Source: an endosymbiont of Galathealinum brachiosum (GTDB lineage: Bacteria; Pseudomonadota; Gammaproteobacteria; SZUA-229). Taken from it: DNA of 64,000 bases. The position numbers and the translations under genes were made by a program. Positions 1-8,517 of this stretch are shown here, piece by piece (position 1 is the stretch's first letter; every line of letters starts with the position of its first letter). The notes below the pieces were generated by a model that was not told where the DNA came from, made no database searches, and worked only from the letters and a program-made list of their open reading frames with translations. The stretch is taken from NCBI GenBank assembly GCA_003349885.1, contig QFXC01000013.1, forward strand, positions 372,001 to 436,000, in the 5' to 3' direction.

Positions 1-245
1 CAGCTGAATATTACATAAAACGTAAAGCCTGGTTAGCCGCAGCCAAGCGCGGTCAATACGTACTGGAAAACTACCCGACAACCCCAGCCAGCCGTAAGGG
101 TCTGGCCATTATGGTGCAGTCTTATAAAGAACTAGGGTTAAATGACCTGTCAGCTGATGCACAATCTGTTCTGGATGCAAACCCGATTGTGACCGAAAAT
201 CTGGCGGATAATACAAATACAGAGCTGGAAGCACCTGAGAAGTAA
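1..245 (+). CDS. bamD: BamD, C-terminal fragment (outer membrane assembly lipoprotein)
   Basis: The reading frame enters from the left edge and stops at TAA 243-245, so only the last 80 codons are present. BamD is the essential TPR lipoprotein of the BAM complex that inserts beta-barrel proteins into the outer membrane. The visible part matches the final TPR helices of the family: a YYIKRKAWLAA helix, then a VLENYPTTPAS turn, then a helix around AIMVQSYKELGL. The tail is short and acidic. The N-terminal signal peptide and lipobox lie outside the window. The identification rests on this C-terminal pattern and on nadE and pil genes nearby. Confidence 0.85.
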   Translation, partial: AEYYIKRKAWLAAAKRGQYVLENYPTTPASRKGLAIMVQSYKELGLNDLSADAQSVLDANPIVTENLADNTNTELEAPEK

Positions 246-271
246 ACTTGAAAGGCATAAGTCACTGCTCA

Positions 272-391
272 GGCACATAACCATCGGGGACTGAGCATCT
301 TTCCCGCTCTGTCCCCTGTTGTGATACCATCAAGAGCTTTACAGAGTCAGTTTACTACCACTGTCAACGCATAGTGGTATGCGTTAAAGGG
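272..391 (+). repeat. Dispersed repeat, copy 1 (3'-truncated)
   Basis: Begins GGCACATAACCATCGGGG, followed by a hairpin (GGGGACTGAGC / GCTCTGTCCCC, one mismatch) and the family core GATACCATCAAGAG. The 3' terminal repeat CCCCGATGG is missing. Close to copies at 872, 19553 and 41689. It directly follows bamD, so its hairpin may also act as a transcript end. Confidence 0.8.
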
Positions 392-435
392 CACTTTCAC
401 TCTACTCCCAAAACTATAAATATTATTATTTTTAA

Positions 436-774
436 TTAAGCCTTCTTCACATGTTTGGATTTAAGCTTTAATCCGCCTAGCCCTGAAATTTTACAGTCAA
501 TATCATGATCTGCATTCTCAGCAGGATCAATCAAGCGAATATTTTTAACCTTAGTACCCACCTTAACCACGGATGAAGAACCCTTTATTTTTAAATCTTT
601 TGCGACAATAACCGAGTCGCCACTATTTAGAATATGTCCGTTCATATCACGCACTAAAGACTCATCAAGCGATTCATCTTTAGGCCACTCATGTCCGCAT
701 GATGGACAAACAAACATGTCTCCATCTTCATAGGTATATTCAGAAGCACATTCAGGGCATTTAGGTAAAGGCAT
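436..774 (-). CDS. yjdM: YjdM/PhnA family zinc-ribbon protein
   Basis: A 112-residue protein with an N-terminal four-cysteine zinc ribbon (CPEC near residue 6, CPSCGHEW near residue 23) and a small C-terminal barrel with [16 protein letters not shown], the hallmark of the PhnA/YjdM family. The length is as usual. Despite the old name, the E. coli homologue is not needed for phosphonate use and its cellular role is unclear. The gene stands alone on the minus strand. It is bracketed by two copies of a dispersed repeat (272-391 and 872-1025), which suggests that the cassette may have moved or been inserted. The start ATG is the only reasonable one. Confidence 0.9.
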   Translation of the reverse strand: MPLPKCPECASEYTYEDGDMFVCPSCGHEWPKDESLDESLVRDMNGHILNSGDSVIVAKDLKIKGSSSVVKVGTKVKNIRLIDPAENADHDIDCKISGLGGLKLKSKHVKKA

Positions 775-871
775 AAGATTAGACAGTCTTGAAATAAGTT
801 ACGCTATTGTAATAGTTAACTACGTTAAAATAAAACCAATTGGAATTTTACTCTGCCCACAATATTATTTT

Positions 872-1025
872 CCATCGGGGAAAGAGCATCTTTCCCGCTC
901 TGTCCCCTGTTGTGATGCCATCAAGAGGTTTACGGAGTCGGCTTACTACACTGACAGGGCATAGTTGTATGGGTTAAGGGGACGGAGCGCACAAAGCAGC
1001 GTTCCATCCCCGATGGCTATGTACC
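872..1025 (+). repeat. Dispersed repeat, copy 2 (full length)
   Basis: Complete copy bounded by CCATCGGGG (872-880) and CCCCGATGG (1008-1016). The right end read in reverse, GGTACATAGCCATCGGGG, extends the match to the left ends of copies 1, 3 and 4. It holds a 5' hairpin, the core GATGCCATCAAGAG and a second hairpin in the 3' third (GGGGACGGAGCGC against GCGTTCCATCCCC, with G-U pairs). It has no coding capacity. It occupies most of the yjdM-nadE gap, just 3' of nadE. Confidence 0.85.
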
Positions 1026-1066
1026 TTAGCAGGGTAATTAAACCCGACCGGAAAAATTGACTAAAC

Positions 1067-2689
1067 CTAACCTCTCCGATAACCCGACGTAATCGGATAT
1101 CGTCTATCCCTCCCAAACGCTCTTTGTGTAATCCTTACCCCCGGTGGTGCCTGCCTTCGTTTATACTCGTTGATTTGCACCATTCTTAATATTTTATCCA
1201 CAGTCTGTTGCTCATAACCCGCATCAATAATCTGTTGTCTGGGTTTATCTTCTTCAACGCTCATTCTTAAAATGGCATCCAGTATGGCGTAATCTGGCAG
1301 ACTATCCTGATCTTCCTGATCTTCTCTTAATTCAGCTGAAGGAGGCCTGTCTAAAACCCGTTGCGGGATAACCTGTTTAACTGAATTTCGATAATCACAC
1401 AGCGCATACACCAGTAGTTTTTCAACATCTTTAAGCGGCGCAAAACCACCTGCCATATCACCATATAAAGTGCAGTAACCCACCGCCATTTCACTTTTAT
1501 TACCTGTGGTCAGCACCATTCGACCCAGCTTGTTAGACAATGCCATTAATATCACACCCCGACAACGGGCCTGAATATTCTCTTCTGTCGTATCCACTTC
1601 AGTATTAGCAAATTCATCTTTCAATGTTTCAAGAAAAACCTGAAATGTGGGCTCAATTGAAATCACCTTATAATCCACACTCATTATGTCGGCCTGAGCA
1701 GCTGCATCATCCAGACTCATTTGTGCTGTGTAACGAGATGGCATCATCACCGCATGCACCTGATCACTACCCAGCGCATCAACCGCTACTGCCAGTGTTA
1801 ATGCTGAATCAACACCTCCGGACAACCCAATAACCACACCATTAAATCCATTACCCTTTACATAATCTCGAACTGACGTAACCAGCGCTTTATAGATATT
1901 AGACAAATCACTTTCTGGTTGATGAAACGGTGTGTTTACAGCGGTTACCGATTGATCTTCATGCAACTGATAATGCAATAAGGCCGGTTCAAAATCGGGC
2001 CCTCGGCCCACTAGTTCAGACTGGGCATTCATCACTAAAGAGTCACCATCAAACACCAGCTCATCCTGTCCACCAACCAGATTCAGGTAAAACATAGGTA
2101 AAGCAGCCTGTTTTTGACGATGACGTAACATATCCAGACGTTGTTGATGTTTATTTCGGTGATAGGGAGATGCATTTAGTATAACAATCGCCTGTGCGCC
2201 GGCATCTTTAGCTTTTTGAACCGGTTCATCAAACCAGGCATCTTCACAGATAATAATGCCTATTTTCTGCTGTTTGATTTCAATTAACAGCGGTTCCTTA
2301 CCCGACTGGAAATAACGTTTTTCATCAAAAACAGCATAATTTGGCAGGCTATATTTGTGATACTCACCCGTCACCTTACCTTCAGAGCAAACAACAGCGG
2401 CATTAAATAACTCATGCTGATGTAATCGCGGTGCACCAAAAACAACGATTAAACCAGCTGTATTAATCGCAATTTCATTGATTGCAGCTTCAATTTGATT
2501 AATAAACCCCTGACGCATAAGAAGGTCTTCAGGTGGATATCCACTCAGCGCCAGCTCGGGAAAAATAACAATATCGGCACCTGCCTGTTTTGCCAGATGC
2601 GATTGGGATATGATTTTCCGGGCATTCGCTTTAATATCACCTACCAGAAATTGTTCCTGAATCAGGCATAGTTGTACGGCTTCAGTCAT
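1067..2689 (-). CDS. nadE: Glutamine-dependent NAD(+) synthetase
   Basis: Converts deamido-NAD to NAD using ATP and glutamine. The 540 residues hold two domains. The N-terminal nitrilase-type glutaminase (about 1-250) shows its Glu-Lys-Cys triad: FPELALSGYPPEDL near residue 43, the Lys region KYSLPNYAVFDEKRYF, and the nucleophile in IIICEDAW near 149. The C-terminal ammonia-dependent synthetase (about 265-540) carries the PP-loop SGGVDS and TTGNKSE. This is the long two-domain form, not the single-domain E. coli type. It is divergent from the PP0621-pilS pair, with 66 bp between start codons. Confidence 0.96.
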   Translation of the reverse strand: MTEAVQLCLIQEQFLVGDIKANARKIISQSHLAKQAGADIVIFPELALSGYPPEDLLMRQGFINQIEAAINEIAINTAGLIVVFGAPRLHQHELFNAAVVCSEGKVTGEYHKYSLPNYAVFDEKRYFQSGKEPLLIEIKQQKIGIIICEDAWFDEPVQKAKDAGAQAIVILNASPYHRNKHQQRLDMLRHRQKQAALPMFYLNLVGGQDELVFDGDSLVMNAQSELVGRGPDFEPALLHYQLHEDQSVTAVNTPFHQPESDLSNIYKALVTSVRDYVKGNGFNGVVIGLSGGVDSALTLAVAVDALGSDQVHAVMMPSRYTAQMSLDDAAAQADIMSVDYKVISIEPTFQVFLETLKDEFANTEVDTTEENIQARCRGVILMALSNKLGRMVLTTGNKSEMAVGYCTLYGDMAGGFAPLKDVEKLLVYALCDYRNSVKQVIPQRVLDRPPSAELREDQEDQDSLPDYAILDAILRMSVEEDKPRQQIIDAGYEQQTVDKILRMVQINEYKRRQAPPGVRITQRAFGRDRRYPITSGYRRG

Positions 2690-2755
2690 AGTGTGTGTTA
2701 GTTTAGAATAGTTTCAATTACTTAATTTTATCAGAGATAAGGGCTGTTACCGAAA

Positions 2756-2986
2756 ATGTTTAAAAGTGTTTTAATTATTATTTTTGTTATTGTCATGCTT
2801 TTTGTTATACGCACCGTATTACAACGTCTAAAACAACCTGCCACTAAAGCTAAGTCACTCAATACTCAGGACACTGTCAAATGCCTGCAGTGTAATACTT
2901 ACATACCCCGTAACGATGCTATTGTTAAAGGTGACACGGCTTTTTGCAGCACACAACATCTTGAAGACTGGAACCAGAACCATTGA
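2756..2986 (+). CDS. PP0621-family small membrane protein
   Basis: A 76-residue protein with one N-terminal transmembrane helix (about 2-22, very Val/Ile/Phe-rich). A short linker leads to a small Cys motif: CLQC near residue 43 and a later Cys in AFCSTQHLEDW. This layout matches the PP0621 family of proteobacteria, often encoded just upstream of pilS. The function is unknown; a metal-binding knuckle facing the cytoplasm is plausible from the Cys spacing. Its stop codon overlaps the TTG start of pilS (TTGA), so the two are probably translationally coupled. Confidence 0.75.
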   Translation: MFKSVLIIIFVIVMLFVIRTVLQRLKQPATKAKSLNTQDTVKCLQCNTYIPRNDAIVKGDTAFCSTQHLEDWNQNH

Positions 2987-4629
2987 GTTACGACACTAAC
3001 AGCCCTGATTACTCCACCATGACTAATCAAGGCGATGAAATTACCTGGCGAGCGCTGAAGCAACTTAACTTATACCGTTTAGTTCTGGCAACCGGATTAC
3101 TGGCAGCGTTTAATAACAGCGAGTGGATGATTTTTCTTGGTAGCCAGAGTCCAGAGGCTTTCGTATTTACAGCTTCTATTATGCTTATTGGCGGCCTGCT
3201 TTATGTGGTAACCGGTTTAAGAGGTCGCCCCAATTTTGAAACACAGATAGTTATTACAAATGCCAGTGATATTCTGTTAATTACTCTGTTATCGCATTTC
3301 AGTGGTGGTTTAAGCAGCTCTTTAAGCGTTTTATTAATCATCAATGTCACAGCTACAGGCACATTCTTACGTGATCGTGATTCTTTTTTATTCGCTGCTT
3401 TGGCTTCCATTGCGGTACTCAGCGAACAAACCTACAGTATGGCGCAGGGTATCAGTAACGCAGCCGAATACACCCGTGCCGGTTTGTTAGGCCTTGTATT
3501 CTTTGGCACAAGTTTTCTTGCATCTATATTATCTAAACGCGCCCGTGAATCTGAAAAACTAGCTATAGAGCGCGAAGCGGACATTATAAGTCTGGAAATT
3601 TTAAATGAAGATATTATTCAAAACATGCGAACAGGTATTATCGTAGTAGATATTGACGGACATATTCGTTTGGCCAATAGCTCAGCCGAAGCCTTACTAG
3701 GAAACATTTCTTTACAGGACAACCCTTTACTGGAAAACATTCTACCCGCTTTAGACGCGCGTTTTCTTCAATGGCAGGAACAACCCTATACTCATCACAA
3801 AGCAATTCGTCAGGAGCACGGATTACCGGATATTCAGCCCGGGTTTCGTAAGTTACAACGTACAGAACATGAAACAACGGATGACGATAGCGGAGGAACG
3901 AGTGATACATTAATTTTTCTGGAAGATGCAACCCAGCTAAACCAGCGTTTTCAACAAATTAAACTTGCTTCGTTAGGCAGGTTAACAGCAAGCATTGCCC
4001 ACGAAATACGCAACCCCTTAAGTGCGATTAATCATGCTGCGCAACTACTAGATGAAGGAAACCTAAGCCCTGGCGATAAAAAATTATCCTCCATAATAAC
4101 TACACAAGTGCAACGATTAGACAAAGTGATAGAAAATGTATTACAACTATCGCGTCAACAACAGGGCAATATAGAAACTATAGAATTAAAACGATGGCTG
4201 CAGTATTTTTGTGATGATTTTTTGCAAACTAACAAACTAGGTAAAGACCAGTTACAGCTCGATATATTATTAGATGAAGTCATCATTTTATTTGATTCCA
4301 GTCACCTTACTCAAGTAATGTGCAACTTATGCACGAATGCTATCGTACATAATGACAAAGCACTTGAAAAAATTAAAATTATTATTAGATGTGGTCACGA
4401 TAAAAAATATGATCAACCATTTATCGAAATCATTGACAACGGTCCTGAAATCCCTAAAAAAATAGTTCAACAAATTTTTGATCCCTTTTTTACTACAAGC
4501 ACAAAAGGTACAGGTCTGGGTTTATATATCACCAAGGAAATGATCGAAAGCAATAGAGGTAAAATAATCTATACTAAATCAGGCGATGGCGAAAATTGCT
4601 TTAAATTATTATTTATTAGCAGAAAATAA
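2983..4629 (+). CDS. pilS: PilS, type IV pilus sensor histidine kinase
   Basis: Membrane kinase that phosphorylates PilR to control pilin transcription. Several hydrophobic helices fill about residues 25-190. A PAS-like segment follows (about 205-325), then HisKA with SIAHEIRNPLSA (His near 340), then HATPase with DNGPEIP and KGTGLGLYI (about 485-520). The 548-residue length is typical. The start is TTG overlapping the upstream stop; an in-frame ATG at 3019 is an alternative. Unusually, pilR does not follow: a degenerate IS element begins 70 bp downstream and pilA lies beyond it. The kinase frame itself looks intact to its end. Confidence 0.93.
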   Translation: MSYDTNSPDYSTMTNQGDEITWRALKQLNLYRLVLATGLLAAFNNSEWMIFLGSQSPEAFVFTASIMLIGGLLYVVTGLRGRPNFETQIVITNASDILLITLLSHFSGGLSSSLSVLLIINVTATGTFLRDRDSFLFAALASIAVLSEQTYSMAQGISNAAEYTRAGLLGLVFFGTSFLASILSKRARESEKLAIEREADIISLEILNEDIIQNMRTGIIVVDIDGHIRLANSSAEALLGNISLQDNPLLENILPALDARFLQWQEQPYTHHKAIRQEHGLPDIQPGFRKLQRTEHETTDDDSGGTSDTLIFLEDATQLNQRFQQIKLASLGRLTASIAHEIRNPLSAINHAAQLLDEGNLSPGDKKLSSIITTQVQRLDKVIENVLQLSRQQQGNIETIELKRWLQYFCDDFLQTNKLGKDQLQLDILLDEVIILFDSSHLTQVMCNLCTNAIVHNDKALEKIKIIIRCGHDKKYDQPFIEIIDNGPEIPKKIVQQIFDPFFTTSTKGTGLGLYITKEMIESNRGKIIYTKSGDGENCFKLLFISRK

Positions 4630-4730
4630 GCTGCAAACAACGCACCTAATACTCACCTGACATTCGGTTTCAATTACTGAATAATAAGTAAATATTAACT
4701 GTCCCGTCCTGAAATACGTTGACGGTTAAA

Positions 4731-5403
4731 TTAAGCCAGCTGCATTTCGCAGTTGGCTTTTTTATGCACTTCATCTGGTGTTTTCATATCCAGACTCAAG
4801 TGCCGCCTAAATCGATTATAAGCTTCAATGGATTCTTTCACCAATTCTTTTAAATCATCGAACGTTTTACATCTATAAATTAAAAATTCCTGTTTTAATA
4901 TCCCGTTAATGTGCTCAGCCGGTGCATTCTGGTAGCAATCATATCCGTCTGTCATTGAAGGCGTGATTTTATATTTATGCAGGGCATCCTGATATAAAAC
5001 TGAACAATATTGTGATCCTCTATCAGAGTGATGCAGCAACGGCAATTGACTTTTTCTGTTACTTGCCGCTTGATCAAGTGCTTTAACCACATCACTGGCT
5101 TTCATTCCATGGTTCAACTCATGCCCCATTGTTTTGCGTGATAACGCATCTGTCACAAGAGATAAATAATGTACATCTTCATCACTTTCAACATAGGTAA
5201 TATCACTGAACGAAGACCTGTTCCGGTCGTTTTATATTAAGACCCTTAAATAAGTTAGGGTGTTTTTTCATCCAGTGTTTGCTGTAGGTTGTCTTGGTGT
5301 AACTACGTCTGTGCCTTATTAATAGCTTTCCCTCGCGCAAATAATCAAACAAACCATCACGGCCTATTTTAATGCCGAGATCCTCTAGCTTGGGTTTAAG
5401 CAA
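4731..5403 (-). pseudogene. IS3-family transposase OrfB, frameshifted
   Basis: The upstream piece (5203-5403) carries the IS3 helix-turn-helix region with LGIKIGRDGLFDYLREGKLL and ends at VFVQ-stop. One frame over, the protein resumes as SDITYVESDEDVHYLSLV and runs through an rve integrase core (HHSDRGSQY; NAPAEHINGILKQEF) to 4731. A single extra base near 5205 explains the break. Family-like residues also continue upstream towards 5560 in another frame. DDE residues remain recognisable, but no intact transposase can be made. Confidence 0.85.
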
Positions 5404-5563
5404 AAAATATAATTTCCTTGTTCCAAGGTGAGGCAGGTATCACCGTATATCAAGTACGAGAGCTTTGATTGGCTCCCATTTTTTTTACGTTGTTGATCAC
5501 GCTGATGTTGTTGATAAACAGCTTGTCTGGATATCCCGAAGAGACGACATGAAGCCGCCAGGC

Positions 5564-5957
5564 TTACACTCTCTTTTTGCTGGAGGCTCCTAGCGCTTCG
5601 GGTAAAAGCTTTTTTCGAATGGCGCCTCCAATTTGTTCATCGATGATATCAACCATTTCATTAAGAACTAGATTGCGTAACCGCTCATCGTCAAGCTCGC
5701 TCTCTAGCCGTTTAATTTGTTGAGGTGGGGTTTCTTTTGAAGGGTTCATGGACAACTCACTGGGTTTTAGACCAGTCTAATTTACCATGTTTACGCAACC
5801 AGACTAAAACAGTGCTTCTGCCTTGAATACCATAGGTGGACTATGCTTGTTTATACGTTAATTCACCCGACTCAATGCGTTCTATAATGCCCAATTTAAA
5901 GCCCGGGCTATAATCTTGTTGAGTACGTTTACGTGCTATAGGGTTATTCTTTTTCAT
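5564..5957 (-). pseudogene. IS3-family OrfA remnant
   Basis: From ATG 5957 the frame reads MKKNNPIARKRTQQDYSPGF and then KLGIIERIESGELTYKQA before an in-frame TAG. It continues as STYGIQGRSTVLVWLRKHGK, a typical IS3 OrfA helix-turn-helix. A frame change then leads into the leucine-zipper half (5564-5755, IKRLESELDDERLRNLVLN). One stop and at least one frameshift make it a pseudogene. Confidence 0.8.
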
Positions 5958-6008
5958 CAATAAGTCCTCAGAGTGACAACTTATCTCAGGACGGGACATA
6001 GGCAAATA

Positions 6009-6036
6009 AAAAGCCCCGCTTTACAGCGGGGCTTTT
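6009..6036 (-). terminator. Rho-independent terminator of pilA
   Basis: Perfect stem AAAAGCCCCGCT / AGCGGGGCTTTT with a 4-base loop, 25 bp downstream of the pilA stop, with a T-rich tail on the minus strand. Confidence 0.85.
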
Positions 6037-6060
6037 CAAACTAAACTAACTAGCTAAGTT

Positions 6061-6495
6061 TTAAAGCCCAGCACCGTCAACACATTGAGGTGTCGTTGCA
6101 CCACCTGACATACTTACCGCTACATAAGAGATCTCACCGCTAGTATCTGCAACAGTCGCTGTAACTCGGCAAGCACCTTCACTGTAAATGATATCACCGC
6201 CTACACCTATAACTCCAGTGAAGTCAGCCGCAGCTATCGCCGTCACCTCAGCCGCCGCCGCAGCATCTGTAACCAAACCTGCACAGCCTACACCCGTTAC
6301 AACACAAACCTGTCCTTTCTGTGCCCAACCAATCGCACCTTTCATAGCTGCACCACCGTGAGCACCACCGATGTAGTCCTGATACGCTGGTACTGCTACC
6401 GCTGCCAGAATACCGATGATCGCAACAACGATCATTAATTCGATTAGTGTGAAACCCTTTTGGGCTGTTGCCTTGATAGACTGTAAATTTTTCAT
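6061..6495 (-). CDS. pilA: PilA, type IVa major pilin
   Basis: Structural subunit of type IV pili, processed and N-methylated by PilD. The 144-residue precursor has a short basic leader ending KG before the class III site [18 protein letters not shown] (residues 15-32), then a hydrophobic alpha1 helix and a small Ala/Gly-rich head. Two Cys pairs can form disulphides: VCVVTGVGC near 68-75 and GAC...PQC towards the C-terminus, the usual D-loop. RBS AGAGG precedes the ATG. It is transcribed away from pilR from a sigma-54 promoter about 110 bp upstream and ends in a strong terminator. Its position between pilS and pilR is unusual. Confidence 0.96.
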   Translation of the reverse strand: MKNLQSIKATAQKGFTLIELMIVVAIIGILAAVAVPAYQDYIGGAHGGAAMKGAIGWAQKGQVCVVTGVGCAGLVTDAAAAAEVTAIAAADFTGVIGVGGDIIYSEGACRVTATVADTSGEISYVAVSMSGGATTPQCVDGAGL

Positions 6496-6603
6496 GTTGC
6501 CTGCCTCTTTAAGTTTGATCAGAAATTTTACAAGTAAGCCGCTTATTCGCTTAACTTCACCTGTAGAAACTGTATAGCTTTCGTTTTAGCTTGTATGTAG
6601 TGT

Positions 6604-6620
6604 TGCAGAGCATGTGCCAA
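6604..6620 (-). promoter_or_regulatory. Sigma-54 promoter of pilA
   Basis: On the minus strand TTGGCACATGCTCTGCA matches the -24/-12 consensus (TGGCAC-N5-TTGCA) with GG and GC exactly 10 bp apart. The start site would be near 6593, giving an about 98-nt leader before pilA. PilR, encoded next door, is the sigma-54 activator known to drive pilA. Confidence 0.85.
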
Positions 6621-6714
6621 CTCTGTTAAAACAACCTGAAAATATTTTAATTATCAATAGAATCAATAGGATAAGACTTTATATTCGTAATTTTAATATT
6701 ATTTAAAACTATTC

Positions 6715-6778
6715 AAACTGTGACAATTTTGTAGAAAACCTACCATTTTGTCACTTTGTAACAAACATAATTGTCATA
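6715..6778. promoter_or_regulatory. Candidate PilR enhancer sites
   Basis: Clustered TGTCA-type words (CTGTGACA, TTTGTCAC, AATTGTCAT) lie about 95-160 bp upstream of the sigma-54 promoter. Pseudomonas PilR binds repeated (C/G)TGTC boxes at a similar distance. These could serve pilA, pilR or both, because the region is shared by the divergent genes. This is inferred from sequence only. Confidence 0.45.
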
Positions 6779-6837
6779 TTCAATATTATTCTGTTTGTTA
6801 ATTGCTTAGCAAAGGCTAGAATAATGAAAAACTCTTT

Positions 6838-8232
6838 GTGGAAGTAATAGAAACATTGAAATCAACCGTTACCCCATCAAAAGCACTCATTGTTGACGAT
6901 GAACCTGATATCTGCGAATTAGCTGAAATAACGCTTAATCGTATGAACATTGATACTCGCTCGGCCAATGACCTGCAAACAGCCAGGCACCTACTTGAGA
7001 CTGAAAAGTTTGATATCTGCATTACTGATATGAACTTGCCTGATGGTAATGGTATTGAACTGGTTGAACATGTACAAAGTGTTTATCCTGATTTACCCAT
7101 CGCTGTGATCACGGCATATGGCAGCATGGACTCTGCAGTTCGTGCTCTCAAAGCAGGTGCTTTTGATTTTGTATCTAAACCAATAGACTTGCATATATTT
7201 CGCAGCCTTATCAATTCCGCAATAAAACTAACCCGAAGACCAGACAGCGACACAAAATTTCTACCGCCTGACAATGAAGCAAGATTATTAGGCCACTCAA
7301 AATCCATGAATGAGCTCAGAAACAAAATATCCCGACTAGCTCGTAGTCAGGCCCCTGTATTTATACATGGGGAGTCAGGTAGCGGCAAAGAAGTCGCTGC
7401 GCGTTTAATTCACCAGAAAAGCGCACGTGCAGACAAACCTTTTATTGCGGTTAACTGTGGCGCTATACCCGCTGAATTAATGGAAAGTGAATTTTTTGGT
7501 CACAAAAAAGGCAGCTTCACCGGTGCTTCATCAGATAAAGAAGGCTTATTTAAAGCAGCCGACAAAGGCACTCTCTTTCTAGATGAAATTGCTGATTTAC
7601 CCCTTCAGATGCAGGTAAAGCTACTACGCTCCATACAGGAAAAATCGATTCGCCCTGTTGGTGAACACACAGAACAGACCGTCGATGTTCGAATTCTCAG
7701 TGCCAGCCATAAAAATCTGATGCAACTGGTTGAACAAAATGAATTTAGAGAAGACCTGTTTTATCGTATTAATGTTATTGATCTTGAAATCCCCCCACTT
7801 AGAGAGAGACAGGAAGATATAGCTGAACTGGCTAATTATCTATTAGTGCGTATTTCACTTAAATCAGAAATCAATAACTTAAATCTGGCTGAAGATGCAC
7901 TTACTTCTCTCTGCCAATATCACTTCCCAGGCAATGTCCGTGAATTGGAAAATATTTTAGAACGCTCTATCGCGCTTACAGATAGTAATCAAATTGATGC
8001 GAGTAACCTTCAATTTCCACAAACGAAAAGTATCGTTGAAACAGAAGATGTGACTCCTTCCAGCCAAACGACTAACGGTAATCATAATAATTTACATCTT
8101 GTAGATCAGGAAATAGCGACCATCAAACAGGCTCTGGAGAAATCACGTTGGAACAAAACAGCCGCTGCGTTATTGCTAGGCCTGACCCCAAGACAATTAA
8201 GCTATAGAATTAAAAAGTTAAATATAAAATAA
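6838..8232 (+). CDS. pilR: PilR, sigma-54-dependent response regulator
   Basis: NtrC-type activator of pilA. Domains in order: receiver (about 16-130, LIVDDEP acidic pair, phospho-acceptor Asp near 64 in TDMNLPDG); AAA+ ATPase (about 150-385) with Walker A GESGSGKE near 178, the sigma-54 contact loop GSFTGA near 225 and the arginine-finger region; and a Fis-type HTH at the C-terminus (KTAAALLLGLTPRQLSYRIK). GTG start; the upstream ATG at 6824 is in another frame and stops after seven codons. The loop reads GSFTGA rather than GAFTGA, a tolerated variant. It is separated from pilS by pilA and an IS remnant. Confidence 0.94.
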   Translation: MEVIETLKSTVTPSKALIVDDEPDICELAEITLNRMNIDTRSANDLQTARHLLETEKFDICITDMNLPDGNGIELVEHVQSVYPDLPIAVITAYGSMDSAVRALKAGAFDFVSKPIDLHIFRSLINSAIKLTRRPDSDTKFLPPDNEARLLGHSKSMNELRNKISRLARSQAPVFIHGESGSGKEVAARLIHQKSARADKPFIAVNCGAIPAELMESEFFGHKKGSFTGASSDKEGLFKAADKGTLFLDEIADLPLQMQVKLLRSIQEKSIRPVGEHTEQTVDVRILSASHKNLMQLVEQNEFREDLFYRINVIDLEIPPLRERQEDIAELANYLLVRISLKSEINNLNLAEDALTSLCQYHFPGNVRELENILERSIALTDSNQIDASNLQFPQTKSIVETEDVTPSSQTTNGNHNNLHLVDQEIATIKQALEKSRWNKTAAALLLGLTPRQLSYRIKKLNIK

Positions 8233-8447
8233 ATCCTTAGTCCTGTTTTTTATACCCGCAACAACTAAATTAAAATACCGCTATATAAGAATACAATTAA
8301 ATAAAAAACCACAAACACTAATCTAATGCTTTTTATTTTTCTTCAAGCCTGTTTTAAATACATCCATGATGAAACATGCACATTTGTTAAACACTCTACA
8401 GATTCATCAACATATTAAAATGGTTTATAAATTAGCTAGCTAAATAC

Positions 8448-8477
8448 TTGATTTCAACTACAATTCTCTTGTATAAA
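8448..8477 (+). promoter_or_regulatory. Possible sigma-70 promoter for pilBCD
   Basis: TTGATT (8448-8453), 18 bp, then TATAAA (8472-8477), about 40 bp upstream of pilB. The 273-bp pilR-pilB gap holds nothing else recognisable. Confidence 0.4.
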
Positions 8478-8517
8478 CGTATACTCTTAACATTAATAAT
8501 TATTATTGAGCTCAAAT

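Larger units (their letters stand above)
4700..5998 (-). mobile_element. IS3-family insertion sequence, degenerate
   Basis: Bounded by inverted ends beginning TGTCCCGTCCTGA (left, 4700; right end read in reverse from 5998). The ends stay similar for about 23 bases with mismatches. It encodes orfA and orfB relics on the minus strand, each disrupted. About 1.3 kb is normal for IS3 elements. I see no convincing direct target duplication (AAC on the left, TAG on the right), so the insertion is probably old. It sits between pilS and pilA. Confidence 0.85.

Noticed and set aside
5988-6008. Target-site duplication of the IS element
   Set aside because: Bases flanking 4700 and 5998 do not match over 3-5 bp (AAC versus TAG), so none is claimed.
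6824-6847. Short ORF (ATG 6824, seven codons) upstream of pilR as a leader peptide
   Set aside because: No attenuator-like structure or codon bias; it is out of frame and overlaps the GTG start. Probably chance.
8506-8517. TTG start of pilB four codons upstream
   Set aside because: No ribosome site before it; GAG lies at the right distance from ATG 8518.
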